The notes: generated by a model from the sequence alone, not told the origin. Shown: positions 37,562 to 46,949, numbered from the stretch's first letter. The stretch: DNA of 64,000 bases from Pseudofrankia coriaricola (GCF_001854805.1 NZ_MBLO01000239.1:62001-126000); one strand, 5' to 3'. Made by a program: numbers and translations.

Positions 37562-38407
37562 CTACAGGCGGCAGGCCTGGATGGCGGACACGAGAATGCC
37601 GCGGGCGCCCAGCTCCCACAGGTCATCCATCGTCCGGTTGACCTCGTCCTTCGGCACCATCGCCCGCACCGCGACCCACCCCTCGCGCTGCAGCGGCGAG
37701 ATCGTCGGCGACTCGTAGCCCGGCGTGATCTCGCAGGCCTTCTCGAGCACCACGACCGGCGCGTCGTAGTCCATCATCACGTACTGGCGGGCGACCAGGA
37801 CACCCTGCACACGGCGCAGCAGCTTCTCGTGCGACGGCGAGAGTTCCGTGCCCTGCTTGGCAATCATGATGGCCTGCGACTGCATCACCGACTCACCGAT
37901 GAGCTCGAGGCCCGCGGCGCGCAGCGTGCGGCCGGTCTCGACGACGTCGGCGATGGCATCGGCGACGCCCAGACGCACGGCTGTTTCGACCGCGCCGTCG
38001 AGGGTGACGACCTCGGCCCGCAGGCCGCGGGCCGCGAAGTCGGTGCGGACGAGCTCGGGGAACGAGGTCGCGATCCTGGCCCCATCCAACTGGGCCACGT
38101 CGGTGATGGCGCCCTTCGGCGCCGCGTAGTGAAACGACGAGTGCCCGAAGTCGAGCGCGACCAGCTCCAGCGCGGCGACGCCGCTGTCCTGCAGGAGGTC
38201 ACGGCCGGTAATACCGACATCCAGCCGCCCGGAGCCGACGTAGACGGCGATGTCGCGCGGCCGCAGGAAGAAGAACTCGATGTCGTTCTCAAGGTCGGCG
38301 ACGACAAGGTCGGCGCCCTCGCGCTTCGCCAGGTAACCGGCGTCGCAGAGCAGTTGGCTGGAGGCGGCGGAGAGCGCGCCCTTGTTCGGTACCGCGATAC
38401 GCAGCAT
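37562..38407 (-). CDS. hisG: ATP phosphoribosyltransferase, long form
   Basis: 281 aa from ATG 38407 (MLRIAVPNKGALS); an ATG at 38413 adds two residues. First and controlling enzyme of histidine synthesis. The catalytic domain includes the PRPP-binding segment DAIADVVETGRTLRAAGL. The C-terminal ACT-like regulatory domain (about 210-281) shows it is the long, histidine-inhibited form that works without HisZ. It lies downstream of hisE on the same strand, 161 bp apart. Confidence 0.95.
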   Translation of the reverse strand: MLRIAVPNKGALSAASSQLLCDAGYLAKREGADLVVADLENDIEFFFLRPRDIAVYVGSGRLDVGITGRDLLQDSGVAALELVALDFGHSSFHYAAPKGAITDVAQLDGARIATSFPELVRTDFAARGLRAEVVTLDGAVETAVRLGVADAIADVVETGRTLRAAGLELIGESVMQSQAIMIAKQGTELSPSHEKLLRRVQGVLVARQYVMMDYDAPVVVLEKACEITPGYESPTISPLQREGWVAVRAMVPKDEVNRTMDDLWELGARGILVSAIQACRL

Positions 38408-38568
38408 GATCATTCCATCGAGGCTGGCCGTGGCGGGGTCCGGAACTCACGGCGGGTCGGGCTCACAGCGGGTCGGGGGCTCACAGGGCTCTTCGAGGCG
38501 CGCGGCATCGTCCCGCGCACGGTCAACGCCCGCGCCGCTTCAAGGGCACGCGAGCCCCGAGGCGCGGG

Positions 38569-38832
38569 CTACAGATGGAAGTAGACGTCTGCCGGGGTGA
38601 GACCCCGCGAGATCATCATGAGCTGAATCCAGTAGACCAGCTGGGAGAGCTCCTCGGCGGCTCGCTCACGGCTCTCATGCTCCGCCGCCATCCAGCTCTC
38701 CGCGGCTTCCTCGACCAGCTTCTTGCCGATGTGGTGCACACCCGCCTCAAGGGCGGCCACGGACCCGGACCCCGGCACCTTCTGCTGCCACTTCGCGGAG
38801 AGCTCGCCGTACAGCTCGTCAAAGGTCTTCAC
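38569..38832 (-). CDS. hisE: Phosphoribosyl-ATP pyrophosphatase
   Basis: 87 aa from GTG 38832 ([11 protein letters not shown]). All-alpha MazG-like fold with metal-binding residues in [16 protein letters not shown] and [19 protein letters not shown]. Second step of histidine synthesis: PR-ATP to PR-AMP. Stand-alone HisE beside hisG is the normal actinobacterial arrangement. Confidence 0.95.
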   Translation of the reverse strand: MKTFDELYGELSAKWQQKVPGSGSVAALEAGVHHIGKKLVEEAAESWMAAEHESRERAAEELSQLVYWIQLMMISRGLTPADVYFHL

Positions 38833-39037
38833 GATGGGCGGACCCCTGGAATGGTCCTCGTGCCCGCGTGGCGGCACGCGCGCCGGCCTCGGGCGTCGAC
38901 AGACCTCATGAACCGCATGTTACCTGGCGACGCCCGGCCACTCGCCCGCCACGATCTCCGTACGCAGCGGCGTTATCCGGCCCGCGCGCGCCGGTCCGCC
39001 GCGCCGCGTCCATCCGATGACCCTGCCCTCCCTAACT

Positions 39038-39080
39038 ACGACCAAGGATGTTCTCCGGCACCGAAGGATGTTCTCCGGCA
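39038..39080. repeat. Short direct repeat downstream of the HNH gene
   Basis: AAGGATGTTCTCCGGCACC occurs twice in tandem, with a few bases between. It lies between hisE and the 3' end of the DUF222-HNH gene. No function evident. Confidence 0.7.
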
Positions 39081-39106
39081 CCGCTGGCTGTCCTCTCCCG
39101 CGGGCC

Positions 39107-40891
39107 TCATGTGTGATCTTCGATGCGGCGACGTCGCGAGCGAGTAGACCTCCGCGACCGCGGAACCAGGCGCCGCTGGTCGTGGTGGTCGAACGATGGC
39201 GCCGGCGGGCCCGTCGGCCCGACCGGCGAAGCCTCGGCCGGTCGGACGCAGCGCTTGTTCTCGTTGGTTCCGGCCGTGGACGGCGTACGGACGGTCTCCA
39301 CGGTCATCTGGCTCTGACCGACCTGGTTCCAGCGGTGTTGGGTAAGGACGAGCATCGAATCGGCGAGGTGAAGCCGGCCACCATGGCGGGTCGCGATCGC
39401 GGCCTCGCCGACATGGCCGGTCACTGCGGCCAGGGTCTCGACGGGCCGAGGGCCGGCGTCGACAGGCGGCGCGGGGCGCAGTACCCGGCCGTCGGCCAGG
39501 ATCGCGATGAGCACCCCGTCGACAGCACGCTCAAGGGTGATGCCTTCATCGTGGACCGCGTGGTGATGGGCCGTGCACAGCACGGTGAGCAGGTCGATGT
39601 CGGTCTCGCCCTGGTCAGCGACCCATTCCGCGAGATGATGGCATTGCAGCCAGCGGGTGTGCTCGCAGCCCGGGTACTGGCAGGTCGCGTGGTCGCGGGC
39701 ATAGACCGCATCGCGCAATCGCTGGTTGGGAAACCGGCGCCGCCGGCCCAGGTGCAGCGGATTGCCCTCGGCGTCGGACAGCAGGGCCCGCAGCATCCCG
39801 TCACAGCCCAGCCGGCGCAGCACCGGCGCGGCCAGGCCGACTCCCGGTTCAAGATCCGCCCGGAACAGCCCCCGCCGGACCCGGTCAGGCAGCTGGCCTG
39901 GTCCGGCTGGCTCGCCGTCAGTCTGGCACGCTCTGGCGGTGCGATCGGGACGGCCAGCCTCATCGGTGCCGACCGCCGCGTCCGTTCTCCTCGCTTCCTC
40001 GGGCGCGTTTGCTGCCTCGGACCCGCGGCGGTCTTCGGGGTCGGGCGTTCGTGCTCCCGCGGTGCCGGCATGGTCCGAAGCGCCGATGCCCGTCCCCGGC
40101 GGGCCAGCGCCCAGCAACGTCCCGACGTCCACGTGGACGGTGACTGTGTGCGGCAGCGACATCAGACCAGGCGCGGGCCTGTGCAGAAACCCGGCAGCCA
40201 GCGCAACCAGCGCATCCGCGTCCGATCGCCGGTCCCGCGGGGCCGCCATGATTTCCCCGTCCGCTGGCACCCGGTCCGGCTCATCTGGCCCGGGCACCGG
40301 TGTGGTGTCGTCCAGGCCGGCACGTGCCGCGTCGATCGCCGCGACCAACTGCGCGCCCTCGTCGGCCGGCAGGACGGCGGTTAGGCGCAACATCCCGTCC
40401 CGATCAGTCCGCCAGGACACCCGCCTACCGGCCCGCTGCCCCGCGTGATCTCCGGCCAGCCGCTCATAGGTCGCCGCCAGGCGTTCCAGCTGGGCTGCCG
40501 TGCAGCACAACGCGTGCTTCAGCCACGACGCCTCGCTCGCGGGCTCCGCTACCCTGGCCACCGCGCGGACCTTGGAATACGACAGCCGCCCCGCCTCGAA
40601 CGCGGTCCGTACTGCCGGGAGGCTCGCCAAGGCGTGCCCGACCGCCAGATGCTCTCGCGCCGTGCGCACCGCCAGCCCGCACCGCCAGGCCGCCCAGTGC
40701 GCGCAGGACGCGAATCCCTGTCCCCGCCACCCGTCCCGCCGGTCGAAAATCGCCAGCAACACCAACCAGTCACACGTCGCCGCTGCCAGCCGACCAGCCC
40801 AGGCGACGATCTCGCCTTCCAACACCGCGAGCGGCGCCTTCTCGGCGTCCACCGACGACGGGGACACAGCCTCGGACTCGACTACTGTCAT
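39107..40891 (-). CDS. DUF222–HNH endonuclease domain protein
   Basis: 594 aa from ATG 40891; a GTG at 40900 is the alternative. The DUF222 helical region spans about 20-230. The C-terminal HNH nuclease (about 400-470) has YARDHATCQYPGCEHTRWLQCHH and LLTVLCTAHHHAVHD, with two Cys-x4-Cys-like metal ligands and the HH catalytic pair. The middle (about 225-340) is low-complexity. Such proteins are multicopy in actinobacterial genomes and behave like mobile or selfish genes; the exact role is unknown. It marks the start of an accessory stretch. Confidence 0.88.
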   Translation of the reverse strand: MTVVESEAVSPSSVDAEKAPLAVLEGEIVAWAGRLAAATCDWLVLLAIFDRRDGWRGQGFASCAHWAAWRCGLAVRTAREHLAVGHALASLPAVRTAFEAGRLSYSKVRAVARVAEPASEASWLKHALCCTAAQLERLAATYERLAGDHAGQRAGRRVSWRTDRDGMLRLTAVLPADEGAQLVAAIDAARAGLDDTTPVPGPDEPDRVPADGEIMAAPRDRRSDADALVALAAGFLHRPAPGLMSLPHTVTVHVDVGTLLGAGPPGTGIGASDHAGTAGARTPDPEDRRGSEAANAPEEARRTDAAVGTDEAGRPDRTARACQTDGEPAGPGQLPDRVRRGLFRADLEPGVGLAAPVLRRLGCDGMLRALLSDAEGNPLHLGRRRRFPNQRLRDAVYARDHATCQYPGCEHTRWLQCHHLAEWVADQGETDIDLLTVLCTAHHHAVHDEGITLERAVDGVLIAILADGRVLRPAPPVDAGPRPVETLAAVTGHVGEAAIATRHGGRLHLADSMLVLTQHRWNQVGQSQMTVETVRTPSTAGTNENKRCVRPAEASPVGPTGPPAPSFDHHDQRRLVPRSRRSTRSRRRRIEDHT

Positions 40892-40970
40892 CGCGATCAC
40901 CAGCCAGGGGACAGTGGGCCAGAAACATCACGATCCTCGCACCCACGTCCGACAGTTTTCGGCATCGCCC

Positions 40971-41222
40971 CAGGCCACAGCCATGATCCATCGCGCGCCG
41001 GTGGATTCCGGTCTGGCTGGCGGACCCGCTCGACCGGGCGTGGGTCAGCCCAACGCCTGGCTCGTGGACACGCCGCGAAACGGACGGAGCCCATCCAGGC
41101 CACAGCCATGATCCATCGTGGCGCGCCGGTGGATTCCGGTCTGGTGGCGGACCCGCTCGACCGGGCGTGGGTCAGCCCAACGCCTGGCTCGTGGACACGC
41201 CGCGAAACGGACGGAGCCCATC
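40971..41222. repeat. Two tandem copies of a 125-bp sequence
   Basis: The unit beginning CAGGCCACAGCCATGATCC starts at 40971 and again at 41096. The copies are nearly identical apart from small indels. The unit length is not a multiple of three and it encodes nothing convincing. Confidence 0.9.
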
Positions 41223-41564
41223 CGCCGGGTGCGGGCCGCCAAGCGGCCGATCGCGACAACGGTTCCGCGGAACCAGCACCCGTCAGCTCCGCCGAGCCCG
41301 GCCGTCTGGCGCTCCCCTCCTCGGCGAGAACCTCCTGTTGCCTGATCGCGGCGGTCCGGCCGGCCGACCGACCAACCGACCAACCGCCGCGTCGCGCTCC
41401 ACCTCGCAGCCGCCGGCACGATCTCGTCGACCAGGACCTCAACGGCCCGGGAGATGCCCGCCGCGGCGCGGTCGTCCGTCGGGCATGACCAGCGGGGGCC
41501 CACCCAGCCGCGGAACCGCATCGGCCCAGTTGGGGCATGCGCGATTCGTTCACACACCGACTCA

Positions 41565-41587
41565 CAACCATAAAGATCTTGTGGTTG
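41565..41587. promoter_or_regulatory. 23-bp near-perfect palindrome upstream of HAD gene
   Basis: CAACCA and TGGTTG flank the self-complementary core AAGATCTT. It lies about 110 bases before the GTG of the HAD gene in a less GC-rich patch. A regulator site is plausible. Confidence 0.45.
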
Positions 41588-41697
41588 GACGAAGGCCACG
41601 AGTGATCCGCCTCGACGGCCCGATCGGTGTCGATCAGTGTCGGTGATCCGGCACCAGCCATGGTGCATGGGGCCTCGCACTGGTTGACTGGGTCGCT

Positions 41698-42486
41698 GTG
41701 TCCCCTCCCGCGATAGTTGCCACTGATCTGGATGGAACGCTGATCCGGTCGGACGGCACGGTGTCGGAGCGCACCCGCCGCGCGCTGCGCCGGGTCCGCG
41801 AGCATGGCGGGACGGTCGTGTTCGTGACGGGGCGGCCGATTCGGGTGATGGCGGACGTCGTCGCGCAGACCTCGGTCGCCGGCATCGCCGTCTGCGCGAA
41901 CGGGGCGCTCGTCTATGACCTCGACGCCGAGGTCATGATCGACCAGCGCGGACTGGACCCGGCCGCCGCCCTCCGGCTGGCGTTGGCGATCCGCGAGATC
42001 GTGCCGGAGGCAGCATTCGCTGTCGAAAGCGGGATCAAATTCGGGCGCGAACCGCTTTTCCGAACGATGTGGCCCGATCCGGACGAAGTCGTCGCCGACG
42101 TCGCCGAGCTGCTCCTCACGTTGCCCCCGGCCAAGTTGTTGGTGCGCCGCGGCGGAGAGTCGCTTGCCGATATGTACGAGAAGATTGTCGCCCTCGCCGG
42201 CACCGAGGCTATGGTCACGCGCTCGACCGAGACGTTGGTCGAGATTGCCGGCGCTGGTGTCTCCAAGGCGGTCGCGCTCGCCCAGGTCGCCGCCACCCGC
42301 GGCGTGACCGCCGCCGACGTCGTCGCCTTCGGCGACATGCTCAACGACCTGCCCATGCTCGCTTGGGCCGGTTACGCGGTCGCCGTCGCCAACGCCCACC
42401 CCGATGTCCTAGCCGCCGCCGACGAGATCACCGCCTCCAACGACAACGACGGCGTGGCCCTCGTCCTGGAACGACTGTTCCCCTAG
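41698..42486 (+). CDS. Cof-type HAD-IIB phosphatase
   Basis: 262 aa from GTG 41698. Motif I DLDGTLIRSDG (nucleophile and acid Asp), motif II VTGRP, the lysine SKAVAL and motif III FGDMLNDLPML are intact. The C2B cap lies between about 85 and 185. Substrates in this family are sugar phosphates, nucleotides or cofactors such as FMN; the sequence does not say which. It stands alone. Confidence 0.93.
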   Translation: MSPPAIVATDLDGTLIRSDGTVSERTRRALRRVREHGGTVVFVTGRPIRVMADVVAQTSVAGIAVCANGALVYDLDAEVMIDQRGLDPAAALRLALAIREIVPEAAFAVESGIKFGREPLFRTMWPDPDEVVADVAELLLTLPPAKLLVRRGGESLADMYEKIVALAGTEAMVTRSTETLVEIAGAGVSKAVALAQVAATRGVTAADVVAFGDMLNDLPMLAWAGYAVAVANAHPDVLAAADEITASNDNDGVALVLERLFP

Positions 42487-42650
42487 CCGGGTAGATCGAC
42501 ATATGCGGCGAAGGCGGTTTTCGGGTAAAATCACCCTCACCGAGAACTCATGGACATACGGTCCCCGGGCAAGGGTCGGCGTTCGGGTTGGCGCTACTGT
42601 AGAACCGGACGTCCCCTGGGCTGTTTCCAGCCCAGGGGCGCCCTACCTGG
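42487..42650. other. Intergenic region downstream of HAD gene
   Basis: It contains the hairpin at 42613-42638 and otherwise nothing recognisable. Confidence 0.5.
42613..42638. terminator. Perfect 10-bp hairpin between convergent genes
   Basis: CCCCTGGGCT (42613-42622) pairs with AGCCCAGGGG (42629-42638), loop GTTTCC. It lies between the HAD gene and the end of the small left-facing gene at 42651, so it can terminate both. Confidence 0.75.
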
Positions 42651-42836
42651 TCAGAAGCGCGGAGGCTGGCCTCGGAACCACTCCGGTGCAACGACCATGA
42701 GGCTGGCCGCGAGGAGGTCTGCCAAGACGGCAGCCTCCTCGTGGCCGGTCGACCGGACCACTGCGGCGGACAGCGTAAGCCAGGCGATGGAGTTAGCTAG
42801 TGCCTCCTCTGCCCGCCAACGCGGATTGGGCATCAC
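42651..42836 (-). CDS. Hypothetical 61-aa helical peptide
   Basis: Start is GTG 42836, or the ATG that follows directly (MPNPRWRAEEALANS). A strong GGGAGGTGAG precedes it and a perfect hairpin follows the stop. The sequence predicts helices (LANSIAWLTLSAAVVRST; EEAAVLADLLAASLMVV) and ends EWFRGQPPRF. Upstream is GGTGATGCCACC, one base different from the palindrome before the two RiPP precursors when read on the other strand. It follows the XRE regulator on the same strand after 190 bp. No family recognised. Confidence 0.5.
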   Translation of the reverse strand: MMPNPRWRAEEALANSIAWLTLSAAVVRSTGHEEAAVLADLLAASLMVVAPEWFRGQPPRF

Positions 42837-43026
42837 ATCTCACCTCCCTTCTCGCTCGGGTGGCATCACCACCGATCGAGCCCGAACCGGTGGGAATACC
42901 GAGTGATCTTGGGATGATGGCCAAAGCCACAGAATGCATGGCCGTTGGATGGATGCTTGTCGATTTATAGAGATTCTAGTGCCAGGGGCATGCGTCGCCC
43001 GCTGGGTGCCCTGTCCGCGACCGGCG

Positions 43027-43920
43027 TCAGTCGTCCTTCGGAAGCGCGAGCGAGGCGTACAGCGCCTTGTAGTGCTCGAGGATCGGCGTCAGGTCCGTAA
43101 CGGTGCGCTCGACGTAGGCGTTGTAGAAGTGCGTGTAGAACTCGACCGACCGACGATCACGGAAGATCGTCGAGTCGACCGCCTCCGTGATCACCATGTC
43201 GTCATCGAACAGCTGGAACCCGTGCAGTGGCGGGAGCCCGAGTTCCGCGGTCTGCGGGACGATCCGGATCGTCACGTTAGGCAGCCGGGAGACCTGCTCG
43301 ATCCGGTCGACCTGCGCAAGCATGGAACCGGGCGAGGCGAACCGGTTGGCGAGCACGGCCTCCATGAGCAGGAACTCGAAGGTCTTGCTCGGGTCGTACA
43401 ACCGTTCCTGTCGCTGGATCCGCAGCGACACCATCGTCGCGGTCTCGGCCCACAACGCGCTCGGATCGGTCGTCATGATGGCGTGGTAGCCGTTGATCAC
43501 GCGGCGGGCATATTCACTGATCTGGAGCAGGCCGGGTACCGCGATGGGCTGGAACTCACGGACGTGGGCCGCGGTCCCTTCCTCAGCGAAGACCTCTTGC
43601 TGGCTGGCGGTGCCGCGCCGGGTCGGCGCGCGCCTGTTCGCGCCATCCCCGTATGCCTGCTCGGCCCATTCGACCAGCTTGGCCACCAGATCGGCCGACG
43701 CGTCCAGCGCGGCCGCGATCTTTTCGGCGTCCTTTGGGGATGCTCGCAGCGCACCCCGTTCGATCTTGGAAATCTTCGCCTGGGAGAAGCCGACGAGCAG
43801 TCCCAGCGCCTCGCCGGTGATCCCCTTCTGGTGGCGCAGAGTAGCGAGCGCCGCGCCGACGTCCCCCGAGGGCTGGCTCAAGTCGAGAGCGTCCGGCCTG
43901 AAGCGAACGTCCTCCGTCAT
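43027..43920 (-). CDS. XRE-family regulator with DUF5753 domain (copy A)
   Basis: 297 aa. The helix-turn-helix lies at about 20-75 (LRHQKGITGEALGLLVGFSQAKISKIERG). DUF5753 follows from about 100 to 290, with the family hallmark PIAVPGLLQISEYAR and QRLY-like RIQRQERLYD, plus RIVPQTAELGLPPLHGFQLF. These regulators are abundant in morphologically complex actinomycetes, usually paired with a small DUF397 protein. Here the partner is instead the C-x4-C protein 50 bp upstream on the same strand, so the two are probably one operon. Confidence 0.92.
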   Translation of the reverse strand: MTEDVRFRPDALDLSQPSGDVGAALATLRHQKGITGEALGLLVGFSQAKISKIERGALRASPKDAEKIAAALDASADLVAKLVEWAEQAYGDGANRRAPTRRGTASQQEVFAEEGTAAHVREFQPIAVPGLLQISEYARRVINGYHAIMTTDPSALWAETATMVSLRIQRQERLYDPSKTFEFLLMEAVLANRFASPGSMLAQVDRIEQVSRLPNVTIRIVPQTAELGLPPLHGFQLFDDDMVITEAVDSTIFRDRRSVEFYTHFYNAYVERTVTDLTPILEHYKALYASLALPKDD

Positions 43921-43970
43921 AGCGCCCAGTCACCTCCGTTCGAGCCGACGCGGCATTCTCCGCCGGTCGG

Positions 43971-44168
43971 CTAGCTCCACTCCGGCAGCTCGCGCGCGGC
44001 CTGGAGCAGAAGCTCCCGAGGGATCCGCACCCGCGCCTCACCGGCTGGCACGTCCGCCTGCGCCGGCACGACGTATCCCTGCACGACCAGGGACCCGTCA
44101 GCGGCGCTGAACACGGTCGGGCAGTTGGCCGCGGCGCAGGCGGTCGCCGCCAGGGGTACGAGCTCCAT
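43971..44168 (-). CDS. Small C-x4-C-P-T-V-F protein (family member 1)
   Basis: 65 aa from ATG 44168. CAAANCPTVF near the N-terminus gives C-x4-C-P-x-V-F. LVVQGY and a terminal VRIPRELLLQAAREL helix follow. Three similar proteins lie at 44629, 46950 and 47582. It is immediately upstream of XRE-DUF5753 copy A and could be its ligand, antagonist or co-regulator. The paired Cys suggest metal or disulfide chemistry. Function not known. Confidence 0.75.
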   Translation of the reverse strand: MELVPLAATACAAANCPTVFSAADGSLVVQGYVVPAQADVPAGEARVRIPRELLLQAARELPEWS

Positions 44169-44628
44169 CGCTCCTACTTTCCTCTCCGGGCCGACCCCAC
44201 ATCAATTGGGCTCGCCCGGAATATGACAGATTGGATAATAGCGATCTTGAGGAGGCATGGTGATCGACCTCGGGGCTGAATACTAGCCGGACGCCGCCTG
44301 ACCAGCGCGTCGACCTCGGCTGGAGGGGCCGGGCGGAGCGGCCGTCCCCCACGGAACGCCCATACGGATCATCGATAAAAGGGGTTTCGGGTCGTGGTTG
44401 GCCCTCGATAGGGCGAACGGCCGGTCGATGACCGGATCGCGATGAGGTGTGGCGGGTCGATGACCGTCTCCCGTTGGCCGCCCAAACCATGGGGCGTTGA
44501 CGTCACGGTCATGTTCAAATGACGTAAAAGGTCCCGTCGGCCGGTGGGGCGACCCCCGACTGGCCGAGCCCGCCGGACGACGACGTGCGCGCAGGGGGTA
44601 CGGGGCACGCACAGAGAGGGTTGCCTCG
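44169..44628. promoter_or_regulatory. Divergent control region between two C-x4-C protein genes
   Basis: About 460 bases. An AT-richer patch at 44214-44250 contains GGAATATGACAG and GATAATAGCGATC, close upstream of the left-facing gene. Near 44500-44530 two ATGACG-type half-sites lie close together ahead of the right-facing gene. No gene is supported inside. Confidence 0.4.
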
Positions 44629-44835
44629 ATGCAGCTGACCCCAGCCACGCCGGCGTGTAATACCGGCGCCTGCCCCCAGGTGTACTTCACCGACCGCGGC
44701 ACCGTCGTCATCCAGGGATCCGGTCTCGACGCGGCCGAGGCAGGTGTACCGACCTCGGAGGGCGAGGTGCTGGTCGAGATCACCCGCGAGCTGTTCCTCG
44801 CGGCGGCCGCCGCGGACCGCGGCGAACCAGCCTGA
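44629..44835 (+). CDS. Small C-x4-C-P-Q-V-Y protein (family member 2)
   Basis: 68 aa from ATG 44629, GAGAGGG upstream. CNTGACPQVYF, then VVIQGS, then EVLVEITRELFLAAAAA match the other members in order and spacing. It is the one member with no XRE regulator directly beside it. The next gene on this strand is the hypothetical at 45149. Confidence 0.72.
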   Translation: MQLTPATPACNTGACPQVYFTDRGTVVIQGSGLDAAEAGVPTSEGEVLVEITRELFLAAAAADRGEPA

Positions 44836-45148
44836 GACACCACCCCGCACCCCGCCCAGGCCCACGCTGGTCCTGGCCCACCGTGCCGGGTCACGGTCTG
44901 TGCCCGTCCACGCCACCGCGACCACGGTCCTCATGACGTCGCTCCATCCATCCTGGCTCGTGCATCCAACCACCGAGCGGGCGATGACCCCTGGGAGACT
45001 AGAGTATTCCTACTAGCCCTCTATGATAGGGATCATGGACTAGATTCTCCTATAGGCCTTGTGAGAGCCTCCGCAGTCAGTTACCTTTTGCTCATGGCCT
45101 CACCGACCTACCGGTAGGTGGCCCTGCAAGCAGGAGGTGCGTCGGAAT
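44836..45148. promoter_or_regulatory. AT-rich palindromic region
   Basis: Around 44994-45055 the composition drops to about half A+T, with the inverted elements CTAGAGTATTCCTACTAG and CCTATAGG. It lies between the small C-x4-C gene and the gene at 45149. Candidate promoter with operator. Confidence 0.4.
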
Positions 45149-45754
45149 ATGTCGCGCGCGGGGGCTCTAACCACGGAATCCTTGGTAGTACACAAGCGGG
45201 GTACGGCCGCGCTGGCCGGCTCCACCAGCGCCTCGGCCGGGTCTCCCGGCAGCCAGCCGCCCGGCCAGCGAGGCCCGGCAGGACACAGTCGCCTACCTCG
45301 ACTGATCGACTTCTACGCCACCGCGACCGGAACCAACTCCCGACAATTGGAGTTCCGCCTGTGCTGGTGCGCCAGGGAGTATGTCCGGTCCGTCGCTCCG
45401 TGCCAGGGCCGGCCGCCCCGGCTGGACATCGGCTCGGAACAGGCGCACGAGATGGCGGCGGCGCTGCTGAACGCGGCCAACATTCTCCAGGAGCTGGGCC
45501 GGACGACTTCCAGGTCCGATCTCGTCAAAGCGGTGCGCCGCGTGGAGGAGCACTCGCAGGTCCTGTCCGACGACCTCCGACGGAAGACAATCGTCCGGGC
45601 GGACCTGCGTGCCGAGGAGCCCAAATGGCGGCCGGTCCACACCGCCCGGCGGCGGGACCTGCCCGCCCAGCGGACAGGTAGCCGGCGGTCGGCATCAGCG
45701 ACGACTGCCGTCCCGGTCAGTCTCGGCGACCAGGAGAGCAACCGCTACGGATAA
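45149..45754 (+). CDS. Hypothetical protein, 201 aa
   Basis: ATG 45149 with CAGGAGGTG about 9 nt upstream. The central part (about 50-140) looks ordered: LIDFYATATGTNSRQLEFRLCWCAREYVRS, then IGSEQAHEMAAALLNAANILQELG and a Lys/Arg-rich helix. The ends are low-complexity. I recognise no family. It lies inside the XRE/C-x4-C cluster and may belong to it. Confidence 0.55.
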   Translation: MSRAGALTTESLVVHKRGTAALAGSTSASAGSPGSQPPGQRGPAGHSRLPRLIDFYATATGTNSRQLEFRLCWCAREYVRSVAPCQGRPPRLDIGSEQAHEMAAALLNAANILQELGRTTSRSDLVKAVRRVEEHSQVLSDDLRRKTIVRADLRAEEPKWRPVHTARRRDLPAQRTGSRRSASATTAVPVSLGDQESNRYG

Positions 45755-45961
45755 CTGACCGCCCGGGAACGGACGGACAGCCGGGCCCGGCCGACGATGA
45801 AGACGGGCGGGCCCGGCCCCGACACCAGCCCATCAGGCCCGCGTGATCTCGTCAGGACACTCGGCTGATATTACTGCACAGTCAGGAGCACGCCTTCTGG
45901 CACAGTTGGCCCAGCTCCAGGGACCAATCGGGAGTCGACCTACCGGATACCCGCCTTCTCG

Positions 45962-46915
45962 TCACTGGTCGGAGTGGCCGGGCGCGCTCTGGTCAGACTC
46001 GAACCTGGCGACCTGAGCGCTCGCCTCCAGGTACTCCGCCTTGTACCGCTTGATGATCGGCAGCACGTCCTCGGTGCTGACCTCCCGGTACCTCTCGAAC
46101 ACCCGGGAGTACATGTCGATGTTCGACTGGTCGCGGTAGAGGAAACCGATCGTCGACTCGACCAGCACGGCCTCGTCGTCGAACACCTGGAACATGGCGA
46201 GCGGGGGGAACGGCAGGTCGGTGTCTCGCGGGATGACCCTGATCGAGACGTTTGGCAGGTCGCAGGCAGCCTCGATCCGCTGGAGCTGCGCGGCCATCGT
46301 CACCGGCCAGCTCGCCCGCCCGAAGCGGTACTCGAAGACCTGCTCCAAGATGATGAAGTCGAACTTCTTCGTGGTGTCGTAGAGCCGTTCCTGGCGCTGA
46401 AGCCGCGTGCCGACCATCGCGGCTGTGTCCGGCCAGACACGTTGGTCGTCGCCGAGGTACACGCCGAAGTATCGGTTGAGCACACGCCGGGCATATTCGC
46501 TGGTCTGCAGAAGCCCTGGCACGAGGACGGGCTCGAACGCCCGTACGGACCGGACACGGGCCTCGAGCTGGAAAAGGTCCTCCTGATGGATCTGCGGAGC
46601 CGGCGCGGGAGCGGTCCGGTGGGCGCCGCGGCGCCGACCGGACCGCTCCCTAACCGCGACAGTGTGCATGGAGCGCGCCCGCTCGACGAGGTCCGTCGCC
46701 TCCGTGCTCGGCAGCTCCAGCGCAGTAGCAAGCTTGCGGACGTCCGCGGGAGTCGGTGTCACCCGGGAGTTCTCAATCTTGGAAATCTGCCCCTGACTCA
46801 CGCCGGATCGTTTGGCGACCTCGACTCCTGTCAGGTCGCGCTCCCGGCGCAGCCGCGCGAGCGCCTCACCCAGCGTCTCCGGAGAGTCATGGCGGACACG
46901 TCGCTCGTCGTCCAT
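45962..46915 (-). CDS. XRE-family regulator with DUF5753 domain (copy B)
   Basis: 317 aa from ATG 46915, preceded by GGGAGGGGAG. HTH at about 15-70 (LGEALARLRRERDLTGVEVAKRSGVSQGQISKIENSR). DUF5753 domain with PVLVPGLLQTSEYARRVLNRYFG, RLQRQERLYD and RVIPRDTDLPFPPLAMFQVFDD. It is paralogous to copy A over the whole length. A small C-x4-C gene precedes it by 34 bp on the same strand, repeating the arrangement of copy A. Confidence 0.92.
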   Translation of the reverse strand: MDDERRVRHDSPETLGEALARLRRERDLTGVEVAKRSGVSQGQISKIENSRVTPTPADVRKLATALELPSTEATDLVERARSMHTVAVRERSGRRRGAHRTAPAPAPQIHQEDLFQLEARVRSVRAFEPVLVPGLLQTSEYARRVLNRYFGVYLGDDQRVWPDTAAMVGTRLQRQERLYDTTKKFDFIILEQVFEYRFGRASWPVTMAAQLQRIEAACDLPNVSIRVIPRDTDLPFPPLAMFQVFDDEAVLVESTIGFLYRDQSNIDMYSRVFERYREVSTEDVLPIIKRYKAEYLEASAQVARFESDQSAPGHSDQ

Positions 46916-46949
46916 GCTCCCCTCCCCGCTCGGGTCCGAGCTCGGGCCG

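Larger units (their letters stand above)
40892..41697. other. Repeat-bearing intergenic region
   Basis: About 800 bases between the HNH gene and the divergent HAD gene. It holds the 125-bp duplication (40971-41222) and the palindrome at 41565-41587. Frames across it are broken or lack ribosome binding sites; none is called. The right end must hold the HAD promoter. Confidence 0.45.

Noticed and set aside
40897-42399. A 500-aa frame antisense to the HAD gene
   Set aside because: It covers the HAD gene, which has all four motifs, and the 125-bp repeat; it is a shadow frame.
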